Assembly: GCF_004348675.1 (NCBI RefSeq)
Contig: NZ_SMKN01000015.1
Coordinates: 1 to 64,000, forward strand
DNA from: Micromonospora sp. KC606
Lineage (GTDB): Bacteria; Actinomycetota; Actinomycetes; Mycobacteriales; Micromonosporaceae
Direction: 5' to 3'
DNA length: 64,000 nucleotides
In this document: positions 26,367-34,557 of the stretch, piece by piece
Position numbering within the stretch: the stretch's first letter is position 1
How the letters are laid out: every line of letters begins with the position of its first letter
Made by a program: the position numbers and the translations under genes
The notes under the pieces: model-generated
Databases searched by the model: none
What the model saw: only the letters and a program-made list of their open reading frames with translations
Told to the model about the DNA's origin: nothing

Positions 26367-27262
26367 CTACGGCCGGACCGGCGAGCCGGACGCTTGCGGC
26401 ACAGCTGCGTCGCCGCGTAGCTCCAGCCGCTTGGTCATGTTCAGCTTGACCTCGCCGTACGGGGCGACGTGTGTCCAGAACAGCGGGGTCAGCCCACGCC
26501 GGTCCTCCGGGGCGAGCGCGTCGGCCCAGCCGGGTTGAGCCAGCACGTCCTGCACGAGCAGGGTGTTGACGTAGGCGACGGCGGCCTGCAGGACGTGCAG
26601 GCAGGCCACGGACAGTTCCTGTTCGTCGCGGCGATTGGTGGCGATGTCGCCGCCCTTGCCGTAGAACAGCACCTGGTTGCCACCGTTCCAGCCCTCGGCC
26701 ACGTTCAGTCCGTCATGGATCTCGCGTTGCAGATCCCGGTCGCGCAGGTACCGGGCCACAAAGGCCGTCTTCACGGCGCGGCCGACCTCCAGCATCGCCT
26801 GGTACGTGGGATGGGAGGCGGCGCGGGTGAAGCGGCGCAGGATGGCCTCGGTCGACGCGGTCCCCGTGCGGATCGCGGTCGCGTACTTGATTATCTGGTC
26901 GTACTGCTCGGCGACCAGATCCCAGCGGATCGCGCGGCCCATCATCGCCGGCGCCAGCCCCGGCCAGGCACCGGCCTGCCCAGCGACGGGGCGGTAGAGC
27001 TTGACGTGGTTGATCCGCTTGATCCGCGGGTGCAGGTCGAAGCCGAGCAGCCGAGTGATCCCGAAGCCGATCTCGGACTGGCCGTGGCTGTCGGTGTAGT
27101 TCGCCTCCACCTGCATCGTGGTGCCGTGGCGCACCGCGCCCTCCACCATCGCCGCGACCGCGGCATCCCCACTCGGTCGGCGCCGCGCGGACGAAGTCGA
27201 GCAGGGACCGCTGGGAGCGGGCAGGCAGGTGCTCGTGGTGGACCCGGCTGTCAGTTTCCGAA
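26367..27262 (-). pseudogene. Tn3-family transposase of a second clade, C-terminal fragment
   Basis: About 290 residues of a TnpA clearly different from the one at 38269. The motif EANYTDSHGQSEIGFGI carries the second catalytic Asp, and DGLNVAEGWNGGNQVLFYGK the catalytic Glu; the first Asp and about 700 N-terminal residues are gone. A frameshift near 27180 separates HLPARSQRSLLDFVRAAP from DAAVAAMVEGAVRHG. It ends upstream at the 27-bp inverted repeat at 27249. It cannot be active. Confidence 0.85.
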
Positions 27263-27275
27263 GTCGTGTGCACGG
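27249..27275 (+). repeat. 27-bp inverted repeat, left copy (TetR-hydrolase cassette)
   Basis: TGTCAGTTTCCGAAGTCGTG followed by TGCACGG; identical to the reverse complement of 29274-29300 except for one base. A further CCGAAGT-containing unit follows directly (to 27295) and another, inverted, at 27321-27346. Confidence 0.75.
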
Positions 27276-27394
27276 ATGTCCGAAGTTCTCTGCACCCAAC
27301 CGCGAATACGCTGGTCGGCCGTACAGAGGACTTCGGAAGCTGACACCAGCCACAGTCGCATCAGTTCGACTTCGGCGGTTCACGGATTCGCCGG

Positions 27395-28228
27395 CTACTC
27401 GGTGCCGCGAATGAAGTCGCGGATCAGCTCGGCGGTGCGTTGCGGTTGGTCGCGCATGACCCAGGTGCGGCTCCGTTCGATCAACACAACGCGAGCGTCG
27501 GGCAGGGCCAAGGCGAGGCGTTCGGCATGGCTGACCGGGAAGAGTCTGTCATCGGCGGCCCATGCCACGAGGGCCGGTTTGGTAAAGCCTGCGAGTTCCT
27601 CGGCGATGTCGCACAGGAGGTTCCGTTCGCCGAGAGAGGCGACGAAGGCGCGGGTGTCGCGCCGGATGCCGCTGTCGGAGAAGTAGGCGGCGATCCAGTC
27701 GTCGATGAGGTGGTGCGGAAGTGGCTCGTGGGTCAGCCGGCCGTAACCGCTGGGCAGACGACGCGGGGCCCGTGATCGTAGTGGCACCAGGATGACGCTG
27801 AGCACACCCACTCTGGCCGCAGGAGCCAGCATGCGGAAGATCGGGGGCGGGAAGTTGTCGAACGCCTCGCAGCTGGTGAGGACGAGACGGCCGATCCGCT
27901 CGGCGTGCCGGACGGCGACGATCTGGGCGATGGCACCGCCGGTGTCGTTGCCGACGAGTGTCACTTGGCGCACGCCGAGCGCCTCGATGAGGTCGGCGAC
28001 GACCTGACCGACGCCCTTGATACTCAGATCGACGTCAGGGCGCATCGGGGCGCGATGTGCACCGAGCGGCAGATCCGGGACGATGCAACGGAAGTCTGGG
28101 CGGAGCCGTTCAACGAGCGGCTCCCAGACTCGGCCGTCCTGGAGGAGACCGTGGAGAAAGACGACCGGTTCACCGCCGCCGGTGTCGCGGTATCGCAGGG
28201 CGCCGGCTGGCAACGTCAACTCGGCCAT
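27395..28228 (-). CDS. Alpha/beta hydrolase (haloalkane dehalogenase-like)
   Basis: A 277-residue alpha/beta hydrolase. HG oxyanion region: VVFLHGLLQDGRVWEPLVER. The nucleophile elbow reads VGNDTGGAIAQ, so Asp95 replaces Ser, as in dehalogenases and epoxide hydrolases. At the usual catalytic His the sequence is RSRTWVMRDQP, without His, as in a recurrent actinobacterial subgroup of unknown reaction. Start ATG 28228 (MAELTLPAG). Divergent from the TetR gene with a perfect palindrome between them, so it is probably that regulator's target. Confidence 0.82.
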   Translation of the reverse strand: MAELTLPAGALRYRDTGGGEPVVFLHGLLQDGRVWEPLVERLRPDFRCIVPDLPLGAHRAPMRPDVDLSIKGVGQVVADLIEALGVRQVTLVGNDTGGAIAQIVAVRHAERIGRLVLTSCEAFDNFPPPIFRMLAPAARVGVLSVILVPLRSRAPRRLPSGYGRLTHEPLPHHLIDDWIAAYFSDSGIRRDTRAFVASLGERNLLCDIAEELAGFTKPALVAWAADDRLFPVSHAERLALALPDARVVLIERSRTWVMRDQPQRTAELIRDFIRGTE

Positions 28229-28268
28229 GAGACTCTCGTATGCAATCCATACAGCATGTACGGAATTT

Positions 28269-28285
28269 ACATACAGTCTGTATGT
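28269..28285 (+). promoter_or_regulatory. TetR operator (perfect 17-bp palindrome)
   Basis: ACATACAG-T-CTGTATGT lies between the divergent hydrolase and tetR genes; a weaker related site, CATACAGCATGTA, sits at 28248-28260. The AT-rich stretch around them is the only candidate for promoters of both genes. Confidence 0.75.
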
Positions 28286-28303
28286 AGAGCAAGGGGTGTG
28301 TTG

Positions 28304-28930
28304 ATGACAGGTGGAACGAAACACGGCCTGCGGTCGGCGGCGACCCGGGACCGCCTTGTGGCCGCAGCCCGCGTGCTCTTCGCGGAACGCGGGTACGCGG
28401 GCGTGGGCACCGAGGAGATCGTCGCGGCGGCCGGCGTGACCCGCGGCGCGCTCTACCACCAGTTCCGCGACAAGGCGGACCTGTTCACCAGCGTTGTCGA
28501 AGCCGTGGAGGCCCGGATGATCCAGCAGGTCGCCGAGGAGGTCGGCCACCATGTCGAGGATCCGGTCGCCGGACTGCTCGGTGGGGCCAGGGTGTTTCTC
28601 ACGGTGTGCGCGGAACCTGAGGTTGAACGCATCGTCCTGCGCGACGCCCCCGCCGTGCTGGGGGCCGTAGCCTGGCGGGAACTCAGCAACCGCTACAGCC
28701 TCGGCCTCATTCAGCAAACGCTGCGCAGCGCGATGGAGGCCGGTGCGATCACCCCTCAGCCGCTGGCTCCGCTCGCGCATGTGCTTATGGGCGCCCTCGA
28801 CGAGGCGAGCCGGTACGTTGCGACGGCCGATGATCCCGATTCCGCGCGGCAGGAGTGCCTCCACGCTCTCGCCCAGATCGTCCACGGGCTCCGAAGCGCG
28901 TCCACTCACCACCCCGACATCGCGGCGTGA
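28304..28930 (+). CDS. TetR/AcrR family transcriptional regulator
   Basis: A 208-residue TetR repressor. HTH: RDRLVAAARVLFAERGYAGV and AAAGVTRGALYHQFRDKADL. The C-terminal ligand domain contains AHVLMGALDEASRYVA, common in actinobacterial TetR proteins. ATG 28304 follows AAGGGG. The divergent arrangement with the hydrolase and the palindrome at 28269-28285 support local control of both genes. Confidence 0.92.
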   Translation: MTGGTKHGLRSAATRDRLVAAARVLFAERGYAGVGTEEIVAAAGVTRGALYHQFRDKADLFTSVVEAVEARMIQQVAEEVGHHVEDPVAGLLGGARVFLTVCAEPEVERIVLRDAPAVLGAVAWRELSNRYSLGLIQQTLRSAMEAGAITPQPLAPLAHVLMGALDEASRYVATADDPDSARQECLHALAQIVHGLRSASTHHPDIAA

Positions 28931-28968
28931 ACCGGTCACGGTCAGCACTCCACCACGGCGGGGCAGCA

Positions 28969-29160
28969 ACAGGTACAGAGGACACCTCCGACGCGGAGGC
29001 GCTGTATCGGCGGGCCGTCGACTGCGGCGCCACCGACGCGCTGCGAGAGCTGGCCCAGTTACGGGAACAGGCCGGGGACACCGCCGTCGCTGATCGGATA
29101 CGGAGGTTTGGGCTGACAGGAGCCGGTGTCGTCGCGGCCGAATTAGATTTCAGGTCGTAA
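28969..29160 (+). pseudogene. Tetratricopeptide-like C-terminal remnant
   Basis: An open stretch without its own start, encoding DAEALYRRAVDCGATDALRE, then LAQLREQAGDTAVADRIRRF and a stop at 29158-29160. The pattern is that of a Sel1/TPR repeat protein's last repeat. It is cut on its 5' side directly after the TetR gene. Confidence 0.45.
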
Positions 29161-29273
29161 ACCTGCGGGCAGGTGCCTGGCTGGGGTACGGGCCAAACGA
29201 CGGGTAGTGCACACGACTTCGGAGCAACCCGATGTCCGAAGTCGTCTGCACACGGGCCCTCCACCAGGGGACC

Positions 29274-29300
29274 CCGTGCAGACGACTTCGGAAACTGACA
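29274..29300 (-). repeat. 27-bp inverted repeat, right copy
   Basis: Reverse complement reads TGTCAGTTTCCGAAGTCGTC followed by TGCACGG, one mismatch from 27249-27275. Two more CGACTTCGG/CCGAAGTCG units lie at 29207-29252, mirroring the left cluster. Confidence 0.75.
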
Positions 29301-29324
29301 CTGGCCGCGACCGCAGATTAGGTC

Positions 29325-29350
29325 GTCCCGGAAACCCTCGTTTCCGGGAC
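29325..29350 (-). terminator. Hairpin after the dehydrogenase gene
   Basis: GTCCCGGAAA (29325-29334) pairs perfectly with TTTCCGGGAC (29341-29350) around a 6-base loop. On the minus strand it follows the stop of the dehydrogenase gene at 29413. Confidence 0.6.
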
Positions 29351-29412
29351 GGCCTCCGCGTGCTCGGCTCCGAACCTTGCAACCGGGTCGGGCCGAAGCG
29401 CGCCGCTGCCTA

Positions 29413-30291
29413 TCAGCCCGCCGCAGTGGTCCGGAACAGCTGGACGACTCCGGTGATGTTGTCCTGGCCGTGCCCTTGGCCGATCGCCTGCTCGTAGGTG
29501 CCGGCGGCGGCGTGGGTCAGGGGAACGGTGCAGAGGCGCGAGGCGGCGTCTGCGGCGGCGTATTGCAGATCCTTGGCTACCAATTCGATGGGGAAGGCGG
29601 CGGGGAAAGTGTGGCCGAGCATCGCGGTGGCGGCGGTGGCTACGGCCGGGCTTGCCACTGGGGTGGCGGCGAGTACCTCGATGGCGCGGGCCGCATGCAG
29701 GTCGGTGTCGTGTAGTGCGCCGAGCAGTTCGGCGACGGCGGCGATCTGGACGGCGAACAGGGAGTTGACGAGTAGCTTCATCTGCGAGCCGGTCCCGGCC
29801 GGTCCCATGTAGTGCACGGCGGCGCCGATCTGTCGCAGCACCGGCTCGACCCGGTGTGCAACCGCCGGCTGCCCGCCGACGAGGAAGATCAGTGTGCCGG
29901 CATCGGCCTGGGGGCGTGAGCCCAGCACCGGAGCGTCGAGGAAGTCCACACCGCGCTGTGCACACCGGCCGGCGAGCTCGGCGGCGAAGGCCGGGGTGAC
30001 GGTGGAACAGTCGACGGCGACCGTGCCCGGCGCTATCGCTGCCAGCGCGCCGATGTCCGGGGCCAGCCAGACGCTGCGGCCGGCGTCGTCATCGCGCAGC
30101 ATGCTGATCACGAGGTCGCGCTGCTGCGCGGCTGCCGCTGGCGTCGACGTCGAGGTGGCGCCCGCCTCGACCAAGGCCCGAGTCGCCTCGGCCGTGCGGT
30201 TCCACACGGTGAGGTCGTGTTCGCCGGTGGCGAGCAGTCGGCGGGCCATCCGCGAGCCCATCGCGCCCAGTCCCAGGACAGCGATCTTCAT
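29413..30291 (-). CDS. NAD(P)-dependent beta-hydroxyacid dehydrogenase/imine reductase-like
   Basis: A 292-residue protein of the 3-hydroxyisobutyrate dehydrogenase superfamily: Rossmann GLGAMGSRMARRLLATGEHD at the N-terminus, substrate-binding DFLDAPVLGSRPQADAGTLI, and the catalytic Lys in TGSQMKLLVNSLF (G-x-x-x-K pattern). Reactions in the family include oxidation of beta-hydroxyacids and reduction of imines or succinic semialdehyde. Followed by a hairpin; the SDR gene lies upstream on the same strand with 48 bases between, so an operon is likely. Confidence 0.87.
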   Translation of the reverse strand: MKIAVLGLGAMGSRMARRLLATGEHDLTVWNRTAEATRALVEAGATSTSTPAAAAQQRDLVISMLRDDDAGRSVWLAPDIGALAAIAPGTVAVDCSTVTPAFAAELAGRCAQRGVDFLDAPVLGSRPQADAGTLIFLVGGQPAVAHRVEPVLRQIGAAVHYMGPAGTGSQMKLLVNSLFAVQIAAVAELLGALHDTDLHAARAIEVLAATPVASPAVATAATAMLGHTFPAAFPIELVAKDLQYAAADAASRLCTVPLTHAAAGTYEQAIGQGHGQDNITGVVQLFRTTAAG

Positions 30292-30339
30292 TCATGCTCC
30301 TACGTAGGTCATGTGGTGGTGGGCGGTGCGCAACGATGT

Positions 30340-31053
30340 TCAGGCGCCCATGGTGGCGAACGCTGCGGTGAAGGCCTGCGGGTCGCGGTTCCACAGTTCG
30401 CCCATGTGCGCGGACGTCGGGTCCGGGTAGATGTCCTGGTCTCCGGCGGCGAGGCCGTCGCAGATCGCGTCGGCGACGGCCCGCGGCGCCGCTTTGGGCG
30501 CGTCCACACCGGCCAGCATGTCGGTGTCGATACCGCCGGGGTAGACGCCGTGCACGCTGACCCCGGCTCGGGTCAGTGCCGGTCGCAGGGCGAGGGTGAG
30601 CGAGTGCGCGGCGGCCTTGGACGCCGAGTAGCCCGCCATCGGCGGTGCCGGCGCGTACGCCAGCAGGGTGAGCACGTTGACCAGCGTGCCCTTGTTCTCA
30701 ACCAGCACCGGGGTGAACGCCCGGATCATGTCGTAGAGGCCGGTGAAGTTGACGGCGAACTCCCGGGCCAGCCCGTCGGGGTCAGCGTCCAGGGCCGCAG
30801 CGAAAGCCGCCGCGCCGGCGTTGTTGATTAGTAGGTCGGTGTCGGCAGCGATGGTGACGAGCTGCGCGATGGCGGCCCGGTCGGTGACGTCGAGGGCGAC
30901 GGGCGTGATCCGCTCATCGGCGCGGACCGTGCGCGGGTCGCGGGCACCCGCGTAGATACGCGCGGCGCCACGCTCCAGCAGGGCGTCGACGAGGGCGCGG
31001 CCCAGGCCTCGGTTGGCTCCGGTGACGACGGCGGTGCTTCCGGTGATCTCCAT
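30340..31053 (-). CDS. Short-chain dehydrogenase/reductase (SDR)
   Basis: A 237-residue classical SDR: cofactor motif TGANRGLGRALVDALLERGA, the NNAG motif in LLINNAGAAAF, and the catalytic Tyr-x-x-x-Lys in MAGYSASKAAAHSL. It acts on unknown alcohols or ketones. ATG 31053 chosen (MEITGSTAVVTG). Divergent from the AraC-type regulator at 31168, which probably controls this gene and the downstream dehydrogenase. Confidence 0.88.
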   Translation of the reverse strand: MEITGSTAVVTGANRGLGRALVDALLERGAARIYAGARDPRTVRADERITPVALDVTDRAAIAQLVTIAADTDLLINNAGAAAFAAALDADPDGLAREFAVNFTGLYDMIRAFTPVLVENKGTLVNVLTLLAYAPAPPMAGYSASKAAAHSLTLALRPALTRAGVSVHGVYPGGIDTDMLAGVDAPKAAPRAVADAICDGLAAGDQDIYPDPTSAHMGELWNRDPQAFTAAFATMGA

Positions 31054-31167
31054 GCCTGTAACCCTGCCGCTCATCGCTGAGGTAATGAATGCCTGCGCTA
31101 CTCGATTGTTTGTCCGTCAGTCTCAACGCACCCGATGGCTTGCCTATCACGGCCCTACGCTGTACGG

Positions 31168-32103
31168 GTGGATGTTCTTGGTGACGTACTGGCGCTGGCG
31201 CAGGTCGACGCGAGCCTCATGGCGACCTTCGACGCGCGAGCCCCCTGGGCCATCGAACTGCCGGCCCGCCACGGTGCCACGTTCCACGCCGTGGTCGCAG
31301 GCACCTGCTGGTTCACCGCCGACGGCGCGCCGGCGCGCCAACTGGCCCCGGGCGACCTCGTGCTGCTGCCCGCCGGCGCGCGCCACCAGTTGTCCACCCA
31401 CCCGGGCCTGCCGACGCGCCGTTTCGACGAAGACCTCAAGCGCAGCCTCATCCGACCCGACGGTGAACTGGTGCTCGACGGGCCGGGCGCACGGACCCGG
31501 ATCCTGTGCGCGGGCTACCACTACGCGACCGACATTCCCCATCCCGTGCTGGGTCTGCTGCCGCCGGTACTGCACGTTGCCACCGCCCAGCCGGAAAGCG
31601 GACCATGGCTACGCACGGTTCTCGACCTGCTGGCCCACGAGACCCGCAGCCGCGCCGCCACCGGCTCAGGCACCGCCGCGCTGCGCCTGCTTGACCTGCT
31701 GCTGATCCACGTCGTCCGGGCATGGCTAGACACCGAAGGTGACACCATGGACGCCTCGTGGCTGCGCGGCCTACGGGACCCGCTCACCGCTCGCGTCCTG
31801 GCCGTGCTGCACGAGCGACCCGGCCACGACTGGACCCTGGACACCCTCGCCGCGAAGGTCAACGTCTCCCGCGCCACCCTCGCCCGACGGTTCACCCACC
31901 ACGTCGGCGAACCCCCACTGACCTATCTCACCCGCTGGCGCCTCGACGTGGCCGCCCGCAAACTACGCGACACCACCCTCCCGGTCGCCGCCATCGCCCA
32001 CGACGTCGGCTACACCTCCGAATTCGCCTTCAACCGCGCCTTCACCCGCACCCACGGCCAACCACCCGGCCGCTACCGCCGACACGCCACCACAAAAGGG
32101 TAA
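31168..32103 (+). CDS. AraC family transcriptional regulator (cupin_6 type)
   Basis: A 311-residue regulator. The N-terminal cupin-like sensor is seen in FHAVVAGTCWFTADGAPARQ and LAPGDLVLLPAGARHQLSTH. The C-terminal pair of HTH motifs is DTLAAKVNVSRATLARRFTH and LPVAAIAHDVGYTSEFAFNR with the AraC signature ending GQPPGRYRR. GTG 31168 is the likely start. It is divergent from the SDR/dehydrogenase operon. Only 33 bases separate its stop from a transposon end, so this module lies at the island border. Confidence 0.9.
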   Translation: MDVLGDVLALAQVDASLMATFDARAPWAIELPARHGATFHAVVAGTCWFTADGAPARQLAPGDLVLLPAGARHQLSTHPGLPTRRFDEDLKRSLIRPDGELVLDGPGARTRILCAGYHYATDIPHPVLGLLPPVLHVATAQPESGPWLRTVLDLLAHETRSRAATGSGTAALRLLDLLLIHVVRAWLDTEGDTMDASWLRGLRDPLTARVLAVLHERPGHDWTLDTLAAKVNVSRATLARRFTHHVGEPPLTYLTRWRLDVAARKLRDTTLPVAAIAHDVGYTSEFAFNRAFTRTHGQPPGRYRRHATTKG

Positions 32104-32136
32104 CCACCAGACGGCAAGCCTCCGAGCTACCCACCT

Positions 32137-32174
32137 CTTAGCGTTGGTTTTTCGCTGGAAACTACGGACGGGCC
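32137..32174 (-). repeat. 38-bp Tn3-type terminal inverted repeat (copy C, subtype CCAGCGA)
   Basis: Starts CTTAGCGTTGG and ends ACGGACGGGCC; the reverse complement matches copy A at 7527 in the subtype-specific CCAGCGA segment. It marks the right edge of the 7.5-32.2 kb mosaic. The outside 5 bases (TCCGG) do not match those outside copy A. Confidence 0.75.
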
Positions 32175-32251
32175 TCCGGTGTCGACGCCGAGGCGCACCC
32201 GCCGGCGGTGAGGACACCGGCCACCGCGACTACGAGCAGGCGACACTTCAC
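32162..32251 (-). pseudogene. Lipoprotein gene cut after its signal peptide by the transposon end
   Basis: GTG 32251 starts KCRLLVVAVAGVLTAGGC, a signal peptide with a lipobox (LTAGGC) followed by Ala/Ser. After six to ten more residues the frame enters the terminal repeat and stops at TAG 32162-32164. Only the N-terminal 29 codons remain. It lies downstream of the erythromycin esterase gene on the same strand, perhaps once its operon partner. The missing body is not found at the other repeats in this window. Confidence 0.55.
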
Positions 32252-32289
32252 GAGGAAGTCCCTTCAACAAGAATCGGGCCGACTGCCGG

Positions 32290-33519
32290 TCAGGCGTCGC
32301 CGAACGTTGAGGGAGCCTGGCGCGGCGGGGTGTCCTTGACGAACACGACTCCGTCGATCCTGGTCAGGTGGTCCGGGTCCAGCGGGATGTAGCCGAACCA
32401 GGGGGACACGCGGGGCGTGGGCCTCACACCGCCGAGGGCGGCGGCCAGCCGGCGGGCGTCGACGAGGTAACGGTCCTCCGGCAGCGCGTACAGAAGCCCT
32501 TCGATGGTGTCCGGGGGTGGGGTGTCCACACCGTGGTGGCGGATCGTGCCGAGGGCCGTGGCCAGGAAGGCGTACCCCTCACCCAACCGGGCGCTGACGA
32601 GCGCCCCTGCGCTCCACCATTCCAGCGGCCGGTCGCCCATCCGCATCGTGCTCCTGTCCCGCTGGAGATGGCTGTTGTGGGCGTGCACCAGCGTCGGGCC
32701 CCGCTCGGCGATGGCGAGCAGGTTGGCGGCCATCATCGAATCCCGCACGCTCAGCAGCCGCGCCATGCGGCTCGGTGACGTGTCGGCCATCGCAGAGTGG
32801 TAGCGCAGCAGGCCGGTCGCGGTACGCGCGTACAGGAGCGCCCGCTCCCGGTCGTCCTCGGAGGAGGCCGCGATCAGGTGCGGCGTGTGCGCGTCGAGCA
32901 GCGCCACCATGTCGTCGGCGAGCAGTCGCAGCTGTGTGGCCTCGGGTGTCTGCCCCGCGGACTGGCACGGGTCCATCATCGCCGCGGGGTTGGTCCACCG
33001 GTCGTCGGCGCCGAGCAGGCGGTCGAGCGTCTCCCCGGTGCAGGGGAGCAGGTCGGCGTCCACCCGGGCCGCGAGGTAGCCGTGGAGTGCGGTGAGGGAC
33101 CGCCGAGGGCTCGCGGCGTGGGTGATCTCCAGTGGGCCGTCGAAACCGGCGAAGCGCAGCCGCTCGGCGGCAGGCCGACCGTCGTTGTACGCGCGCATCC
33201 AGCGCACCAGCTCACGATTGCCCGTGAAGGCGCCCCACCCGTGGCTGAATCCGCGTTGCATGACCTCGTCGAGGGTGCCCGTGCCCGAGGTGACGTAGTC
33301 GTCCACGACCAGGCCCGTCACGCAGTCGCTCTCGATCGCGATCGTCCGGTAGCCCCCCTGCTCGACGAGTTGCCGGAAGAGCTCGTTACGCACGTCGAGC
33401 AGGACGTCCTCGCCGTGGGTGGGCTCACCCAGGGCGAGCAGCCGCGGCCGGGCCGGGAGCAGTACCAGGAGGCTGGCGGCGTCGACGGCGTGGGTGGTGT
33501 CCTTGATACCAGCAGTCAT
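32290..33519 (-). CDS. Erythromycin esterase family protein
   Basis: A 409-residue protein of the Ere family, which hydrolyses the macrolide lactone ring in resistant strains; distant members act on other substrates. Family landmarks are LLALGEPTHGEDVLLDVRNE with the active-site His, YRTIAIESDCVTG, WMRAYNDGRP, RFAGFDGPLE, and VHAHNSHLQRD with the second conserved His. The usual length is about 400 residues, so it is complete. Divergent from the TioE-like regulator with a palindrome between the starts. Macrolide resistance is plausible but not proven. Confidence 0.88.
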   Translation of the reverse strand: MTAGIKDTTHAVDAASLLVLLPARPRLLALGEPTHGEDVLLDVRNELFRQLVEQGGYRTIAIESDCVTGLVVDDYVTSGTGTLDEVMQRGFSHGWGAFTGNRELVRWMRAYNDGRPAAERLRFAGFDGPLEITHAASPRRSLTALHGYLAARVDADLLPCTGETLDRLLGADDRWTNPAAMMDPCQSAGQTPEATQLRLLADDMVALLDAHTPHLIAASSEDDRERALLYARTATGLLRYHSAMADTSPSRMARLLSVRDSMMAANLLAIAERGPTLVHAHNSHLQRDRSTMRMGDRPLEWWSAGALVSARLGEGYAFLATALGTIRHHGVDTPPPDTIEGLLYALPEDRYLVDARRLAAALGGVRPTPRVSPWFGYIPLDPDHLTRIDGVVFVKDTPPRQAPSTFGDA

Positions 33520-33521
33520 GC

Positions 33522-33541
33522 GTTCAACGGTATCGTTGAAC
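33522..33541 (+). promoter_or_regulatory. Operator between erythromycin esterase and TioE-like regulator
   Basis: GTTCAACG-GTAT-CGTTGAAC, a perfect 8-base inverted repeat with a 4-base spacer, immediately upstream of the esterase start. A third half-site, GGTTGAAC, follows at 33545-33552. Positioned to control both divergent genes. Confidence 0.72.
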
Positions 33542-33577
33542 CATCGGTTGAACCCTCCCGGCGATATTGGCAGGACA

Positions 33578-34369
33578 TTGCGGCGGAACCTTCAAGACGG
33601 CGGACGGCTCAGGCCGGTTGACCTGGCGCGCGGGCATGGTCTGTCGACGCAGGCGATTAGGAACTACGAGGCGGCCGGCATCCTTCCGGGGGCTGAACGC
33701 ACCCCCACCGGGTACCGCGTCTACACGCCGTTGCACGCGAGGGCCCTGGACGCGTTCCTCGCGCTCGTGGCCGGACACGGCCACCCGACGGCCACGTCGA
33801 TCATGCAGGCGATCAACCGGGACGCGGTCGAGGCGGCACTCCGGCTCATCGACGAGAGCCACGCCCAGCTTCTCGACGCCCGCCGCACCCTCCAAGCCGT
33901 CGAAGCCGCGCTTCGCGACCTCGCGCCCGTGCCGCAGGAACGCGGCGGAACGTTCGTCGGTCCGCTGTCGAGTAGGCTCGGCATCCGCCCAGCCACCCTG
34001 CGTAAATGGGAACGCGCCGGATTGCTCCAACCCCTCCGCGACCCCCGGACGGGCTACCGGGTCTACCGCGCGGCCGACGTGCGCGACGCCCTGCTGGTCC
34101 AGCAGCTCAGGCGGGGCGGCTACCTGTTGGAGCAGATCGCCCCGCTGATCGCCCAGGTCCGCTCCGCCGGAGGCGTCGCACCGCTTGGGTCGATGCTGCG
34201 CGACTGGCGCACCCGCCTCTCGGCCCGCAGCCGCGCCATGCTCACCGGCGCCGCCGCACTCGACGCCTACCTCAACTGCCGAGCAACCCCGTCCGGAGGC
34301 AGGCCGAGTACCGACGCGACCGCTTCGTCAATCGCGGACGCGATTCGGCCGCTCAGCAGCTTCCGCTGA
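33578..34369 (+). CDS. TioE-like regulator with two MerR-type HTH domains
   Basis: About 264 residues. The first MerR-like HTH is RPVDLARGHGLSTQAIRNYE with GYRVYTPLHARALDAFLALV; a second, LGIRPATLRKWERAGLLQPL with GYRVYRAADVRDALLVQQLR, follows a helical linker. This double arrangement is that of the TioE group, named from the thiocoraline cluster. The start is uncertain: no ATG/GTG suits; TTG 33578 or TTG 33548 are candidates. It presumably regulates itself and the erythromycin esterase. Confidence 0.82.
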   Translation: MRRNLQDGGRLRPVDLARGHGLSTQAIRNYEAAGILPGAERTPTGYRVYTPLHARALDAFLALVAGHGHPTATSIMQAINRDAVEAALRLIDESHAQLLDARRTLQAVEAALRDLAPVPQERGGTFVGPLSSRLGIRPATLRKWERAGLLQPLRDPRTGYRVYRAADVRDALLVQQLRRGGYLLEQIAPLIAQVRSAGGVAPLGSMLRDWRTRLSARSRAMLTGAAALDAYLNCRATPSGGRPSTDATASSIADAIRPLSSFR

Positions 34370-34557
34370 CCGTCGCGACACCAACTCCGATCGCTTTCGA
34401 CCTTCGGCGTCATCCACCGTCTACCGGCACCTGGCGAGGTACGGGTCCCCTGGCCCGTTCGCCACGTCCACGACGGAGAGCGTGGAGCAGCGGACCGATC
34501 GGCCCCGCCCTGCACAATCCGATTGCGGCGACGGCGGGGGCCGCCTAACCTGCCGCG

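Larger units (their letters stand above)
27249..29300. mobile_element. 2.05-kb cassette between 27-bp inverted repeats (TetR plus hydrolase)
   Basis: Outward-facing near-perfect inverted repeats flank a self-contained divergent tetR/hydrolase pair and a small gene remnant. No transposase lies inside. No clear direct repeat is seen at the borders (CCGGC left, CTGGC right). It abuts the truncated second-clade tnpA. It may be a non-autonomous element or a segment flipped or captured by recombination at these repeats. Confidence 0.5.
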
